A stretch of 36,231 nt of DNA from Ardenticatenales bacterium (lineage in GTDB: Bacteria; Chloroflexota; Anaerolineae; Epilineales; Epilineaceae): the NCBI GenBank assembly GCA_020853525.1, contig JADYYS010000020.1, forward strand, positions 1-36,231, written 5' to 3'. Position numbers and translations under genes: made by a program. Under the pieces are notes generated by a model. That model searched no databases, was not told the origin of the DNA, and worked only from the letters and a program-made list of their open reading frames with translations. Shown one piece after another: positions 1 through 6,449 of the stretch (position 1 is its first letter; each line of letters opens with the position of its first letter).

Positions 1-131
1 CAATCCGCATCGACGCCACTCGGCGCTCGGCCAGGTGTCGCCGATCAACTTCGAACAGCGCGCCGTCGCCGCGGTGGCGGCGTGAGATCCCCAATTACCG
101 ATCGTCCGCGAAAGCGGGTCAACTCCAAACC
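1..131 (+). mobile_element. 3' end of an IS3-type insertion sequence abutting tilS
   Basis: About 20 bases after the transposase stop lies a stretch (103-126) reading GTCCGCGAAAGCGGG then TCAACTCC. From memory this resembles the terminal inverted repeats of IS3-family elements, which often contain TGTCC.CGAAA and GGGG/CAA blocks. The other end is outside the window, so the exact tip and target duplication cannot be verified. The element stops immediately before, or inside, the start region of tilS. Confidence 0.5.
2..85 (+). CDS. IS3-type transposase (OrfB/integrase core), C-terminal end only
   Basis: Reading from base 2 gives 27 residues ending at TGA 83-85 and containing RRHSALG followed by SPINFE. 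This is the signature tail of the rve/DDE integrase core of IS3-family (and IS481-like) transposases, which usually end in an R-H-S-L-G...P..F pattern. The 5' part lies outside the window. The catalytic D, D and E lie upstream and cannot be seen, so activity cannot be judged. The family-level call is good; the subgroup is not determinable. Confidence 0.8.
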   Translation, partial: NPHRRHSALGQVSPINFEQRAVAAVAA

Positions 132-135
132 GCCG

Positions 136-1719
136 GTGACCACGCTGCCGCTCGATGCGGCCATCCTCCCGACGAACGCCCCGCTCGTCGTCGCCGTCAG
201 CGGCGGTCTGGACTCCGTGGCGCTCCTGTCGGCGCTGCGCGACGTCGCGGTCGAGCGACGCATTGCGCTCCACGTGGCGCATCTGGATCACGGGCTGCGG
301 CCGGAGGCGGTAGACGACGCGGCGTGGGTGGCGCGGCTGGCGGCGGATTGGGGGCTGCCGGCGACGATCGGTGCGGCGGACGTCCGCGCGTTCGCGGCGC
401 GCAGCGGCCGCGGGATCGAGGACGCGGCGCGGCAGGTGCGCTATGCGTTCCTGGCGGGCGTCGCCTGGCAGGCCGGCGCGGCGCACGGCATCCCCGCGCA
501 TGAGGACGGCGTGCGCGGCGGCTGCGCGGCGGTGGCCACGGCGCACACGGCGGACGATCAGGCCGAGACCGTGCTGATGAACGTGATCCGCGGGGCCGGA
601 CTGGACGGCCTCGCGGCGATGGAGCCCGCGGCACGCTGGCCGATCGCGGCGGCCGAGATCGCATCGGCCGCGGCGCAGGCGCACCTGGATGCGGCGCGCG
701 CGACCCACGACTGGCCCGCCGACCGCCCGCTGCCCCGTCTGCTCCGACCGTTGCTGGCCACGGATCGCTCCGCCGTGCTGGCCTACCTGACCGCCGCCGG
801 CATCGAGGCGCGCACGGACGCGTCGAACGACGACCGGGCCTTCCTGCGCAACCGGATCCGGCTGGACGTCGTGCCGCTCCTGCAGGCGATCAACCCGCAG
901 CTGCACGCCGCGCTGACCCGCCTGGCCGCCACGGCAGCGGATGACCTCGCGTTCATCGACGGGGCCGTCGATACGGTATGGCAGGCGGCGGACTCAGGGG
1001 TCGACGACGACGGCGACGTCACGCTTGGGATGTCGGCGCTGCGCGCCCTCCACCCCGCCCTGCAACGTCGCGTGCTGCGGCGCGCGTTCGCGCAGCTGGG
1101 AGGAGACGTCCGCGAGCTCGGGCTTGGGCACGTGCAAGCGATCCTGCGGGCCGTCGAGGGGGTGGCCGACGACGGCGCGACGGCGCTCGCGCTCCCCGGC
1201 AGGATCCGCCTGCACGTCGACGCCTCATCCGTGACGCTCCGCCGCGACCGCGCCACGCTCCCGCCGCCGCGCCTCGGGCCCGACCCGGTCGCGCTGGCCG
1301 TGCCCGGCGAGACACGGCTGCCCGGCGGCTGGACGGTGGCGGCAACCCTGGTCGACGGGCACGCCGGCGACGGCACGCGGTTCGGGTCCGGCGCCGACGG
1401 ACCCGCTCGCGACCCGTGGCGGTGGTCGATCGACCTCGACATCGTTCGCACGCCGCTGGGGGTGCGCGGACGGGTGGCGGGCGACCGGCTGCCGCTCGAC
1501 GGCATGGGGACGGGACACAAGCGGCTGCAGGACCTGTTCGTCGACGCCAAGGTGCCCGCCGCCGAGCGCGACGGCTGGCCGGTCGTCGTCGCCGGCGGGA
1601 CGATCCTGTGGGTGCCGGGGCTGCGTGGGGACGCGCGGTTCAGGGCCGCGGCGGCGGGGGGGGCGGGGCGGCGCGTGGTGCTGGTGGTGACGCCGCCGGG
1701 GCGGGTGGTGGGGGGGTAG
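136..1719 (+). CDS. tilS: tRNA(Ile)-lysidine synthase TilS
   Basis: TilS ligates lysine to C34 of the CAU anticodon of tRNA-Ile using ATP, switching codon reading from AUG to AUA. It is cytoplasmic and normally essential. The PP-loop motif SGGLDS sits about 20 residues from the chosen start, followed by the HLDHGLR and TAHTADDQAET blocks typical of the N-terminal ATPase domain. The 'LLRP' and 'NR.R..VVP.L' blocks (near bases 740-880) and a C-terminal TilS-C region with KLQDLF-like 'KRLQDLFVDAKVP' complete the family pattern. Length (about 527 aa) is normal to long. An in-frame GTG at 82 would extend the protein, but that extension is read from the end of the upstream IS. GTG 136 gives the usual distance to the P-loop, though no clear Shine-Dalgarno precedes either start. 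The C-terminus is unusually Gly/Val-rich from a G-run. Confidence 0.93.
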   Translation: MTTLPLDAAILPTNAPLVVAVSGGLDSVALLSALRDVAVERRIALHVAHLDHGLRPEAVDDAAWVARLAADWGLPATIGAADVRAFAARSGRGIEDAARQVRYAFLAGVAWQAGAAHGIPAHEDGVRGGCAAVATAHTADDQAETVLMNVIRGAGLDGLAAMEPAARWPIAAAEIASAAAQAHLDAARATHDWPADRPLPRLLRPLLATDRSAVLAYLTAAGIEARTDASNDDRAFLRNRIRLDVVPLLQAINPQLHAALTRLAATAADDLAFIDGAVDTVWQAADSGVDDDGDVTLGMSALRALHPALQRRVLRRAFAQLGGDVRELGLGHVQAILRAVEGVADDGATALALPGRIRLHVDASSVTLRRDRATLPPPRLGPDPVALAVPGETRLPGGWTVAATLVDGHAGDGTRFGSGADGPARDPWRWSIDLDIVRTPLGVRGRVAGDRLPLDGMGTGHKRLQDLFVDAKVPAAERDGWPVVVAGGTILWVPGLRGDARFRAAAAGGAGRRVVLVVTPPGRVVGG

Positions 1720-1782
1720 GCGGGACGGAGAACTGCTGCAGTACTGGCGGCGGACGGCTGGCGGCAGGGAGGTGGTCGGCGC

Positions 1783-2003
1783 GTGGTGAGTTTCGAGCGG
1801 CTGCTACGGCGCCCCCGATGGCAGGACTTGCGGCTGCCCGTGCTCGCGGGCGACAGAGTGGGCGGCCGATGAAGCTCGACGCGGCGAAGGTGCAGCTCCT
1901 CTATGATCTCTACGACGAGCGTAAGCGGCCGATTGCAGAGATCTGCCGGCTGGTGGGGATCGCCAAGCCGACGCTGTATGAGTATCTGCGCCGACGAGCT
2001 TGA
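1783..2003 (+). pseudogene. Serine recombinase (resolvase/invertase family) C-terminal relic, frameshifted
   Basis: From ATG 1818 the reading frame gives MAGLAAARARGR, a G-RP hinge, then KLDAAKVQLLYDLYDE and a helix-turn-helix (IAEICRLVGIAKPTLYEYL). This is the C-terminal DNA-binding end of Tn3-resolvase/Hin-type serine recombinases. The matching upstream segment (SFERLL, 1788-1805) is read in a different frame, so a small indel lies around 1806-1817. The catalytic serine domain is absent. It is a relic of an earlier mobile element between tilS and the IS66 insertion. Confidence 0.72.
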
Positions 2004-2364
2004 TCACGTCCCCTTGTCCAGCCGAGACATGCGGCCCCGACGAAGGCTGCCGGCCGGCATTTGAAGAGTCGTTTGCACGCTAGTCGACGACGGGTAGACT
2101 CTCCCTGCCTCAACGAACCGGCCAGAGCAGCAGTCTCTTCAAGGACGCCCGCTGATGCACGCGCCGCCAGATCTCCGCCAGCTTAAACCGCGATCCGCCA
2201 TTCCGGCAGCAGCCGAATGCCGAGACGTCCACACGCGTAACCCTTCGCCCCTGACTCGGAGCTGCTCCGGGCGGGGGCGATTGCGTTGGGTCGAGATCGA
2301 ACCGATGGGTGTGGAGGCCACATTGGACAAAAACAGGCAGGACGGCGGGGCACGGCTAGTGGGA
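2004..2364. other. Gene-free stretch, nothing recognised
   Basis: About 360 bases between the recombinase relic and the IS66 element. Short open frames exist on both strands but none shows a family motif, a convincing ribosome binding site or a hydrophobic segment. It is probably decayed DNA of the same mobile-element graveyard. Confidence 0.4.
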
Positions 2365-2372
2365 GAGTGCCT
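2365..2372 (+). repeat. Left target-site duplication of the IS66 element
   Basis: The 8 bases GAGTGCCT here are repeated exactly at 3818-3825 just outside the right terminal repeat. Eight bases is the duplication length characteristic of the IS66 family. Confidence 0.95.
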
Positions 2373-2393
2373 GTAACCGTTCAGCCGGTTGCC
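2373..2393 (+). repeat. IS66 left terminal inverted repeat
   Basis: Starts GTAACCGTTCA; the reverse complement of 3797-3817 starts GTAAGCGTTCA. Four mismatches in 21 positions. Confidence 0.9.
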
Positions 2394-2426
2394 AAGTCGG
2401 CGGAGGTGGCGTAGGCTGGCGGAGGT

Positions 2427-3809
2427 ATGGAGACCTGGCCGGCTGAGGCGGTGGAACGGATCGCGGCGCTCGAAGCCGAGAACGCGATGTTGAAGGCGCG
2501 GCTGGATGAGTTGGAAGAGCGGCTGGGGATGAATTCGCGAAACTCGTCGAAGCCGCCGTCGAGCGATGGACCAGAAGTGAAGCGGCCGCGAGGCCGGCCA
2601 ACGAAGCGGAAACAAGGCGGGCAGCGAGGGCACGCTGGGCATCGTCGGCAGATGCTGCCGGTCGGGAAGGCGGACCGAATTCTGGTCTGTCTGCCGGGTC
2701 AGTGTGGCGGCTGCGGGGAGCCGCTCGTGGGCAAGGATCGTCGGCCGCGACGGTACCAGGTGCTGGACGTTCCGCCGCTTCGGCTGGAAGTCACGGAGTA
2801 CCAGCAGCATCGTCTGCGGTGCGCAAAGTGCGGCGCCGTGACAGCCGGGACGCTGCCGCCAGGCGTGGCCGAGCGACAGTTCGGGATCGGGATCCAAGCG
2901 CTGGTGGCGCTGTGGGGAACGCGATATCAGCTCTCCAAGCGGCAGATCGCCGAGCTGTTTGGGGAGATGTTCGGCGACGGGCCAAGCGCCGCGACGGTGA
3001 GCGCGCTGGAACAGCCGGTGTCGGCCGCGCTGGCCACGCCGTGGCGCCAGATGCGCACCTTCGTCCGTGCGGCGTCCATCCAGCACATCGACGAGACGAG
3101 TTGGACGCAAGGGGGAAAGCGGGAGTGGTTGTGGTGTCTCGGGCCGCCGAAGAAGGGGGCTGCCTGGTTCCGCATCCAGCCGCGGCGGAGCCGACTCGGT
3201 GCCAGGCGCATGCTCGGGGCGACCAAGGGCGTGGTGGTCAGCGACCGACACAGTGCCTACGACCTTAACCCTGACCGACAGATCTGCTGGGCGCATGTCC
3301 GGCGCACCTGCCAGGGCATGGCCGAACGGAACGGCAGTCGGTGGCATGGCGTGCGGCTGCTGAATCTGGCCACTCGGGTCTTGCTCCTCGATCGCCGCTT
3401 CCGCGACGGCCGCATCACGTTCGAAGAGCCCAACGACGCCGTCATCGATGTCCGTCGTCTCTGGAACAAAGCTGTCCAGCAGGCCGCAACGGGCGCCATC
3501 GCCCCCAAGGCCCGTCATCAGTGCGAAGCTCTTCGCAGCTCCGGCGATCATCTCTGGACGTTCCTTACTGATCCCGACATCGAGCCGACCAACAACACAG
3601 CTGAGCGGCGATTGCGTCGTCCGGTCATCAAGCGCAAGCTGTCCTTCGGAACCCAGACTACCCGCGGCAGCCGCTTCATTGAGCGCTCCTACACCACCGT
3701 CGTCTCGCTCCGTGAGCAAGGTCGGCCCATCCTACCTTTCATCGCCGATGCCCTCAGGGCCTACTACGCTCGCGCTGACGCGCCTTCTCTGTTGCCGGCA
3801 ATTGGGTGA
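2427..3809 (+). CDS. tnpC: IS66-family transposase (TnpC/DDE_Tnp_IS66)
   Basis: This is the 460-residue DDE transposase of the surrounding IS66 element. Domains in order: an N-terminal leucine-zipper-like coiled coil (about 5-35, LEAENAMLKARLDELEERL); an N-S-S-K-P-P-S-S-D motif (about 38-47) typical of the family; a basic G-RP-containing linker; a zinc ribbon (zf-IS66) with C93-x2-C96 and C132-x2-C135; and the DDE core. Likely catalytic residues are D222 (HIDET), D273 (VVSDRHSAY) and E393 (TNNTAERRLR), followed by the conserved RGSRFIER stretch. The stop lies inside the right terminal repeat. No frameshift or lost motif is seen, so it is probably functional. Start ATG 2427 follows a GGCGGAGG-type ribosome binding site. 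Confidence 0.95.
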   Translation: METWPAEAVERIAALEAENAMLKARLDELEERLGMNSRNSSKPPSSDGPEVKRPRGRPTKRKQGGQRGHAGHRRQMLPVGKADRILVCLPGQCGGCGEPLVGKDRRPRRYQVLDVPPLRLEVTEYQQHRLRCAKCGAVTAGTLPPGVAERQFGIGIQALVALWGTRYQLSKRQIAELFGEMFGDGPSAATVSALEQPVSAALATPWRQMRTFVRAASIQHIDETSWTQGGKREWLWCLGPPKKGAAWFRIQPRRSRLGARRMLGATKGVVVSDRHSAYDLNPDRQICWAHVRRTCQGMAERNGSRWHGVRLLNLATRVLLLDRRFRDGRITFEEPNDAVIDVRRLWNKAVQQAATGAIAPKARHQCEALRSSGDHLWTFLTDPDIEPTNNTAERRLRRPVIKRKLSFGTQTTRGSRFIERSYTTVVSLREQGRPILPFIADALRAYYARADAPSLLPAIG

Positions 3810-3817
3810 ACGCTTAC
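3797..3817 (-). repeat. IS66 right terminal inverted repeat
   Basis: Inverted partner of 2373-2393; overlaps the last codons and stop of the transposase. Confidence 0.9.
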
Positions 3818-3825
3818 GAGTGCCT
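3818..3825 (+). repeat. Right target-site duplication of the IS66 element
   Basis: GAGTGCCT, identical to 2365-2372. Confidence 0.95.
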
Positions 3826-4009
3826 GAGAATCGCTCGATGCGTGTGACGTCGATTGGTATGCTGGCAGTAGGCGTGGTCTCAGCGTCTACCGTCGCGGCA
3901 TTAAGGCCCGTACGTATTTCTTATCGGAGCGGAGCATCCGGTGCGTGTGATCCAATAGAGCTTGGACGCGGCGGTGGGAGACACTCGCTCATCAACAGGA
4001 GATGTAACA

Positions 4010-4915
4010 ATGTCGAATCGAAACTTGATCTCTGCGTCGTTTATGACAACGATGGCGCTCTTTCTGCTCTTGGCGAACTCAGGGCGATCAACGGCCGCAC
4101 CAGTCGCAGGTCATGTTGGCACTCCTCCTCCATGCGGACAGGGCGCCCAGCATGATCCGCGTTGCTGGGAAGGCGTAGCTTGGCAGTTGGATGATAAGAC
4201 TTTCAAGGGAGTATCCGTCAAGTGGCCGCAAGTTGCGCGCCCATGCGTTGTGCGGGACGGCCATGGCGATACTACGTTTTCTTATCATGCCTTAGTGCTT
4301 GCTGAGCAATCGGCAGGCGGATACGAGTTCATTGGTTTCGGAATTGACCGCGATTTGGCGGTCGCTGCTACCATGACTCCCCCGCCAGGACCATATGACG
4401 AGGAACCGAATAGGCTAGTTGTAGAATATGGGTCTGCTGATTCTAGCGGAATGCCGATCAGTGTTTTGGCCCCCTTCGACGTCGGCCCCGCACCAGCCGG
4501 CGTAGAAGTGGTAGCAAAATTAGTGACTGGGGCGGGTGGAACCCGCTGGAAATTGTATGTGGGCGGACAAATCAAGTATCCTTGGCCTGCCGGGATGGCC
4601 ACTGGAGCTGAGGTGCTTCAAGTTGGAGGAGAGACCAACTTCTTCAAGAATGACCTCGGCGTGATATATCACACAGATCTTAAAGCTCGATTGAATAATG
4701 CATTTGGGTGGACGACATGGCCGCCTTCCTATCCCGTCTCGCACTCACGGGGTGTGCTAAATGAGGATAAGGGGCCACGCTATCAACATCAATTGGATAT
4801 TGCGATTGGTAGAGTACGGTTGTGGAGCGACCACCATGTGCCGCCGGGAGACTTCGATGCGTGCGGCTTTCATACTAGGCCATCCCCGACTCCTACCGCC
4901 ACCGCCACTCCATAG
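4010..4915 (+). CDS. Secreted protein of unknown function with Thr/Pro-rich C-terminal tail
   Basis: Not recognised as a named family. The start ATG 4010 is chosen because AGGAG lies at 3997-4001, eight bases upstream; an in-frame TTG at 3962 has no such site. The 301-residue product begins with a signal peptide (about 1-30: ISASFMTTMALFLLLANS, then small residues TAA before the likely cleavage site). It continues as a soluble, aromatic- and Gly-rich, probably beta-sheet ectodomain with Cys pairs near the mature N-terminus (PPPCGQG, PRCWEG) and a late Cys (DACGF). It ends in a Pro/Thr tail (PSPTPTATATP) without membrane anchor. Codon third positions are visibly less GC-rich than in neighbouring housekeeping genes, suggesting transfer. 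It probably forms an operon with the next gene, 65 bases downstream. Confidence 0.75.
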   Translation: MSNRNLISASFMTTMALFLLLANSGRSTAAPVAGHVGTPPPCGQGAQHDPRCWEGVAWQLDDKTFKGVSVKWPQVARPCVVRDGHGDTTFSYHALVLAEQSAGGYEFIGFGIDRDLAVAATMTPPPGPYDEEPNRLVVEYGSADSSGMPISVLAPFDVGPAPAGVEVVAKLVTGAGGTRWKLYVGGQIKYPWPAGMATGAEVLQVGGETNFFKNDLGVIYHTDLKARLNNAFGWTTWPPSYPVSHSRGVLNEDKGPRYQHQLDIAIGRVRLWSDHHVPPGDFDACGFHTRPSPTPTATATP

Positions 4916-4980
4916 GGGATCCCTCGGTCTCGAGAGATTTGACCTGGACCCACCGCAAATCCCGAAAGAAGGAGACGAAG

Positions 4981-5274
4981 ATGTCGCAACAAACTACTAA
5001 GGGCAGCAAGTTCGCACGTCTCGCCTTAATGCTGGCAGGAGCACTCTTTGTCGCATGGCTGATATTGAGCGATACGTATGGCCCACGGATTGTGTTCTCC
5101 GATCCGGTGCCCACAGCGACTCTAGATCTTACCACATCGACACCGGATGTAAATGTTGAGCCAACGTGGCACTTACCGGTGCTTGGTGCATATGGCACTC
5201 GTGTCACACCGGCGCCATATGGTGCAACGCCAACGCCCGATCCTTTCGAGACGGATGAAGTCGGCTGGCCATGA
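4981..5274 (+). CDS. Small single-pass membrane or lipid-exposed protein, unknown function
   Basis: A 97-residue protein starting at ATG 4981 behind a strong AAGGAGA ribosome binding site (upstream in-frame codons from 4939 lack one). It has a short polar, basic N-terminus, one hydrophobic helix (about residues 14-33, ARLALMLAGALFVAWLIL) and an exported Pro/Thr-rich segment (TATLDLTTSTP, PAPYGATPTPDP). The hydrophobic segment could be a signal anchor. It follows the secreted 4010-4915 protein by 65 bases in the same orientation and shares its Pro/Thr-rich style and lower GC, so the two are probably co-expressed surface proteins. No homologous family is recognised. Confidence 0.65.
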   Translation: MSQQTTKGSKFARLALMLAGALFVAWLILSDTYGPRIVFSDPVPTATLDLTTSTPDVNVEPTWHLPVLGAYGTRVTPAPYGATPTPDPFETDEVGWP

Positions 5275-5290
5275 GCGGCTCCTGTAACGA

Positions 5291-5386
5291 ATGGGTATCC
5301 GTTCACGGGCCGAGGCACAGGCGGCTGAAGGACGGGAGTACACCGAGCTGAAGCGCCAGTTCTTGGGGCGACGTGTGTGGGCATGA
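5291..5386 (+). pseudogene. Possible short coding relic
   Basis: A 31-codon frame (MGIRSRAEAQAAEGREYTELKRQF...) with charged helical character but no clear ribosome binding site. It starts 17 bases after the preceding gene. It may be the remains of a longer gene; no family assigned. Confidence 0.2.
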
Positions 5387-5434
5387 GGACTTCCGCATAG
5401 GCGACATTTTGGCAACTTTCAGTCGTGGGCCAAG

Positions 5435-5455
5435 CCACCGGCGTTCAGCCGGTGG
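5435..5455 (+). terminator. Perfect 8-bp stem hairpin downstream of the secreted-protein pair
   Basis: CCACCGGC and GCCGGTGG pair around a 5-base loop (GTTCA), followed by TTGTTGACTT. It may terminate transcription of the 4010-5274 pair. The shape and the sequence also resemble the sub-terminal hairpins of IS200/IS605 elements, but no transposase of that type is present. Confidence 0.45.
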
Positions 5456-5462
5456 TTGTTGA

Positions 5463-5615
5463 CTTGCTAACAGCTATTCGCAGGAAATAGACAAGGAGGT
5501 TTGGCCATCAATTGTGGTTGGGTGGTTTCGGATCGAAAACGGAATGGCCGTCAGTGCGCGGCTAGGCTCCATGACCGAGGAAGATCGTGCGACGGCCATA
5601 GCAAATCTGCCCTAG
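5463..5615 (+). pseudogene. C-terminal coding fragment of an unrecognised protein
   Basis: An open frame of 50 codons ending at TAG 5613 reads EIDKEVWPSIVVGWFRIENG then SMTEEDRATAIANLP. It looks protein-like (a tidy C-terminal helix) but has no start codon near an upstream stop. The only good ribosome-binding-like sequence, AAGGAGG at about 5493, is not positioned for an ATG. It is most simply the tail of a gene whose front has been lost. Confidence 0.3.
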
Positions 5616-5635
5616 AGCGGCGACAACCTGCTTAA

Positions 5636-5749
5636 GAGCTCCTAACAAAACCCGTGATTGAGGTAAAATGGGGGCATGGCAAAACCACTTGTGAGCGATG
5701 AACTGTGGGCGGTGATCGAGCCGTTGCTTCCGGGTATTGTTAGGAACTC
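5636..5749 (+). mobile_element. MITE-like remnant of an IS5-type element
   Basis: A 114-bp segment is bounded by inverted repeats 5636-5654 (GAGCTCCTAACAAAACCCG) and 5731-5749. These agree at 17 of 19 positions. Inside is only the first 20 or so codons of an IS5-type transposase. This is the structure expected of a miniature, internally deleted, non-autonomous IS derivative. No convincing target duplication was found directly outside the repeats. Confidence 0.7.
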
Positions 5750-5765
5750 TCAGTTCAATCGGTGA
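5676..5765 (+). pseudogene. IS5-family transposase N-terminal stub
   Basis: ATG 5676 opens MAKPLVSDELWAVIEPLLP, the characteristic N-terminus of IS5-family (DUF4096-type) transposases. It then runs through the right inverted repeat and stops at 5763. The DDE core is entirely deleted, so it cannot be active by itself. Confidence 0.75.
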
Positions 5766-5804
5766 TTAGATGCACGTTGATCCCTGGATCAATCGGATTG
5801 CTGA

Positions 5805-6076
5805 CTAGGCTTCGTTCTCGGGACGATCGGCCAGTCGCGCAGCGATTATCTCATTGATGTAATCAATCGGATACACAACAGATAAGCCGGAGTGTTCCTC
5901 AAAGATGATTCGCGGCCTGCGTGGTTGTTGGCTGATTGCTATGCCCTGATAGGGAAGATAGGCACTCACGAGTGCCATTGGAAATCCCAGAACATACACG
6001 AAGTCTCCTTCGTCAACGCCGATAGATTTCATTGCGGCAACGTCGGCGGTGTTGGTGTCACTGCGAAAGAATCCAA
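5805..6076 (-). pseudogene. Decayed trypsin-like peptidase gene, 5' end cut by an IS66 remnant
   Basis: The leftward frame reads RSDTNTADVAAMKSIGV, DEGDFVYVLGFPMALVSA, then IPYQ-like and IIFEEHSGLSVVYPIDYI segments, ending at stop 5805. GD.V.VLGFP is a hallmark of S1-type trypsin-like peptidases of the 'trypsin_2' kind. The run into SAYLPYQGIAIS shortly afterwards lacks the GNSGGP catalytic-serine block expected in between, so an internal deletion is inferred. The upstream part stops being protease-like at about 6077, exactly where the IS66 terminal sequence lies. An ATG at 6032 could give a 75-residue product, but it would be a fragment. Confidence 0.5.
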
Positions 6077-6315
6077 GAAACCGTTCACGTGCCGGGAGTG
6101 AGGGACAGCGGGGCGTTGTGAGCTACTGCCGCTTGGCGGGCATGGACGAGGAACGCGAAGACGTCGCGCTGCTGGATCTGTAGCGTCGTGACGACGGAGA
6201 GGATGCGCTCGACGAATCGGCTCCCCCGCTCCGAGTCCGTGCCGAAGCTTTTCTTGCGCCAGATCACGGCCCGGCGGAGACACCGCTCTGCGGGCTCTCC
6301 GTAGCATCCGTACGG
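6077..6315 (-). pseudogene. IS66-family transposase C-terminal remnant with its terminal repeat
   Basis: On the minus strand, EPAERCLRRAVIWRKKSFGTD, RGSRFVERILSVVTT and a terminal helix are the C-terminal end of a TnpC-type IS66 transposase, containing the catalytic-E region (PAER). It stops at 6085. The last 12 bases of the element (6077-6088) agree at 10 positions with the tip of the intact IS66 at 2373-3817. The protein is clearly divergent from that copy, so this is an older, different IS66. The front of the transposase and the other terminal repeat are missing. Confidence 0.75.
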
Positions 6316-6449
6316 AACTCACCGCCGTACCGCCGCCACCCTACCCCAGTGTTCCACCAGTTACACGGCCTGCATCGCAAGTTGCACTGGCGTGTATCGC
6401 GCGTTGTACGACGTATCGCTCAAATCAAACCATAACCCGTACGCCACGC

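Larger units (their letters stand above)
2373..3817 (+). mobile_element. Complete IS66-family insertion sequence (single-gene, ISBst12-like type)
   Basis: A 1445-bp element bounded by 21-bp imperfect inverted repeats (2373-2393 and 3797-3817; 17 of 21 positions agree). Both tips begin with GTAA as in IS66-family ends. It is flanked by an exact 8-bp duplication GAGTGCCT. It carries only a tnpC-type transposase; no tnpA or tnpB accessory genes are present, which fits the single-ORF ISBst12 subgroup. Intact ends, intact transposase and perfect duplication point to a relatively recent insertion. Confidence 0.95.

Noticed and set aside
2139-3719. 526-codon open frame on the minus strand
   Set aside because: It is antisense to the intact IS66 transposase, has no family motif, and crosses the left IS boundary, which a real gene older than the insertion could not do.
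3448-4155. 235-codon plus-strand frame joining the IS66 end to the secreted protein
   Set aside because: It starts inside the transposase in another frame and runs out of frame into the well-supported gene at 4010.
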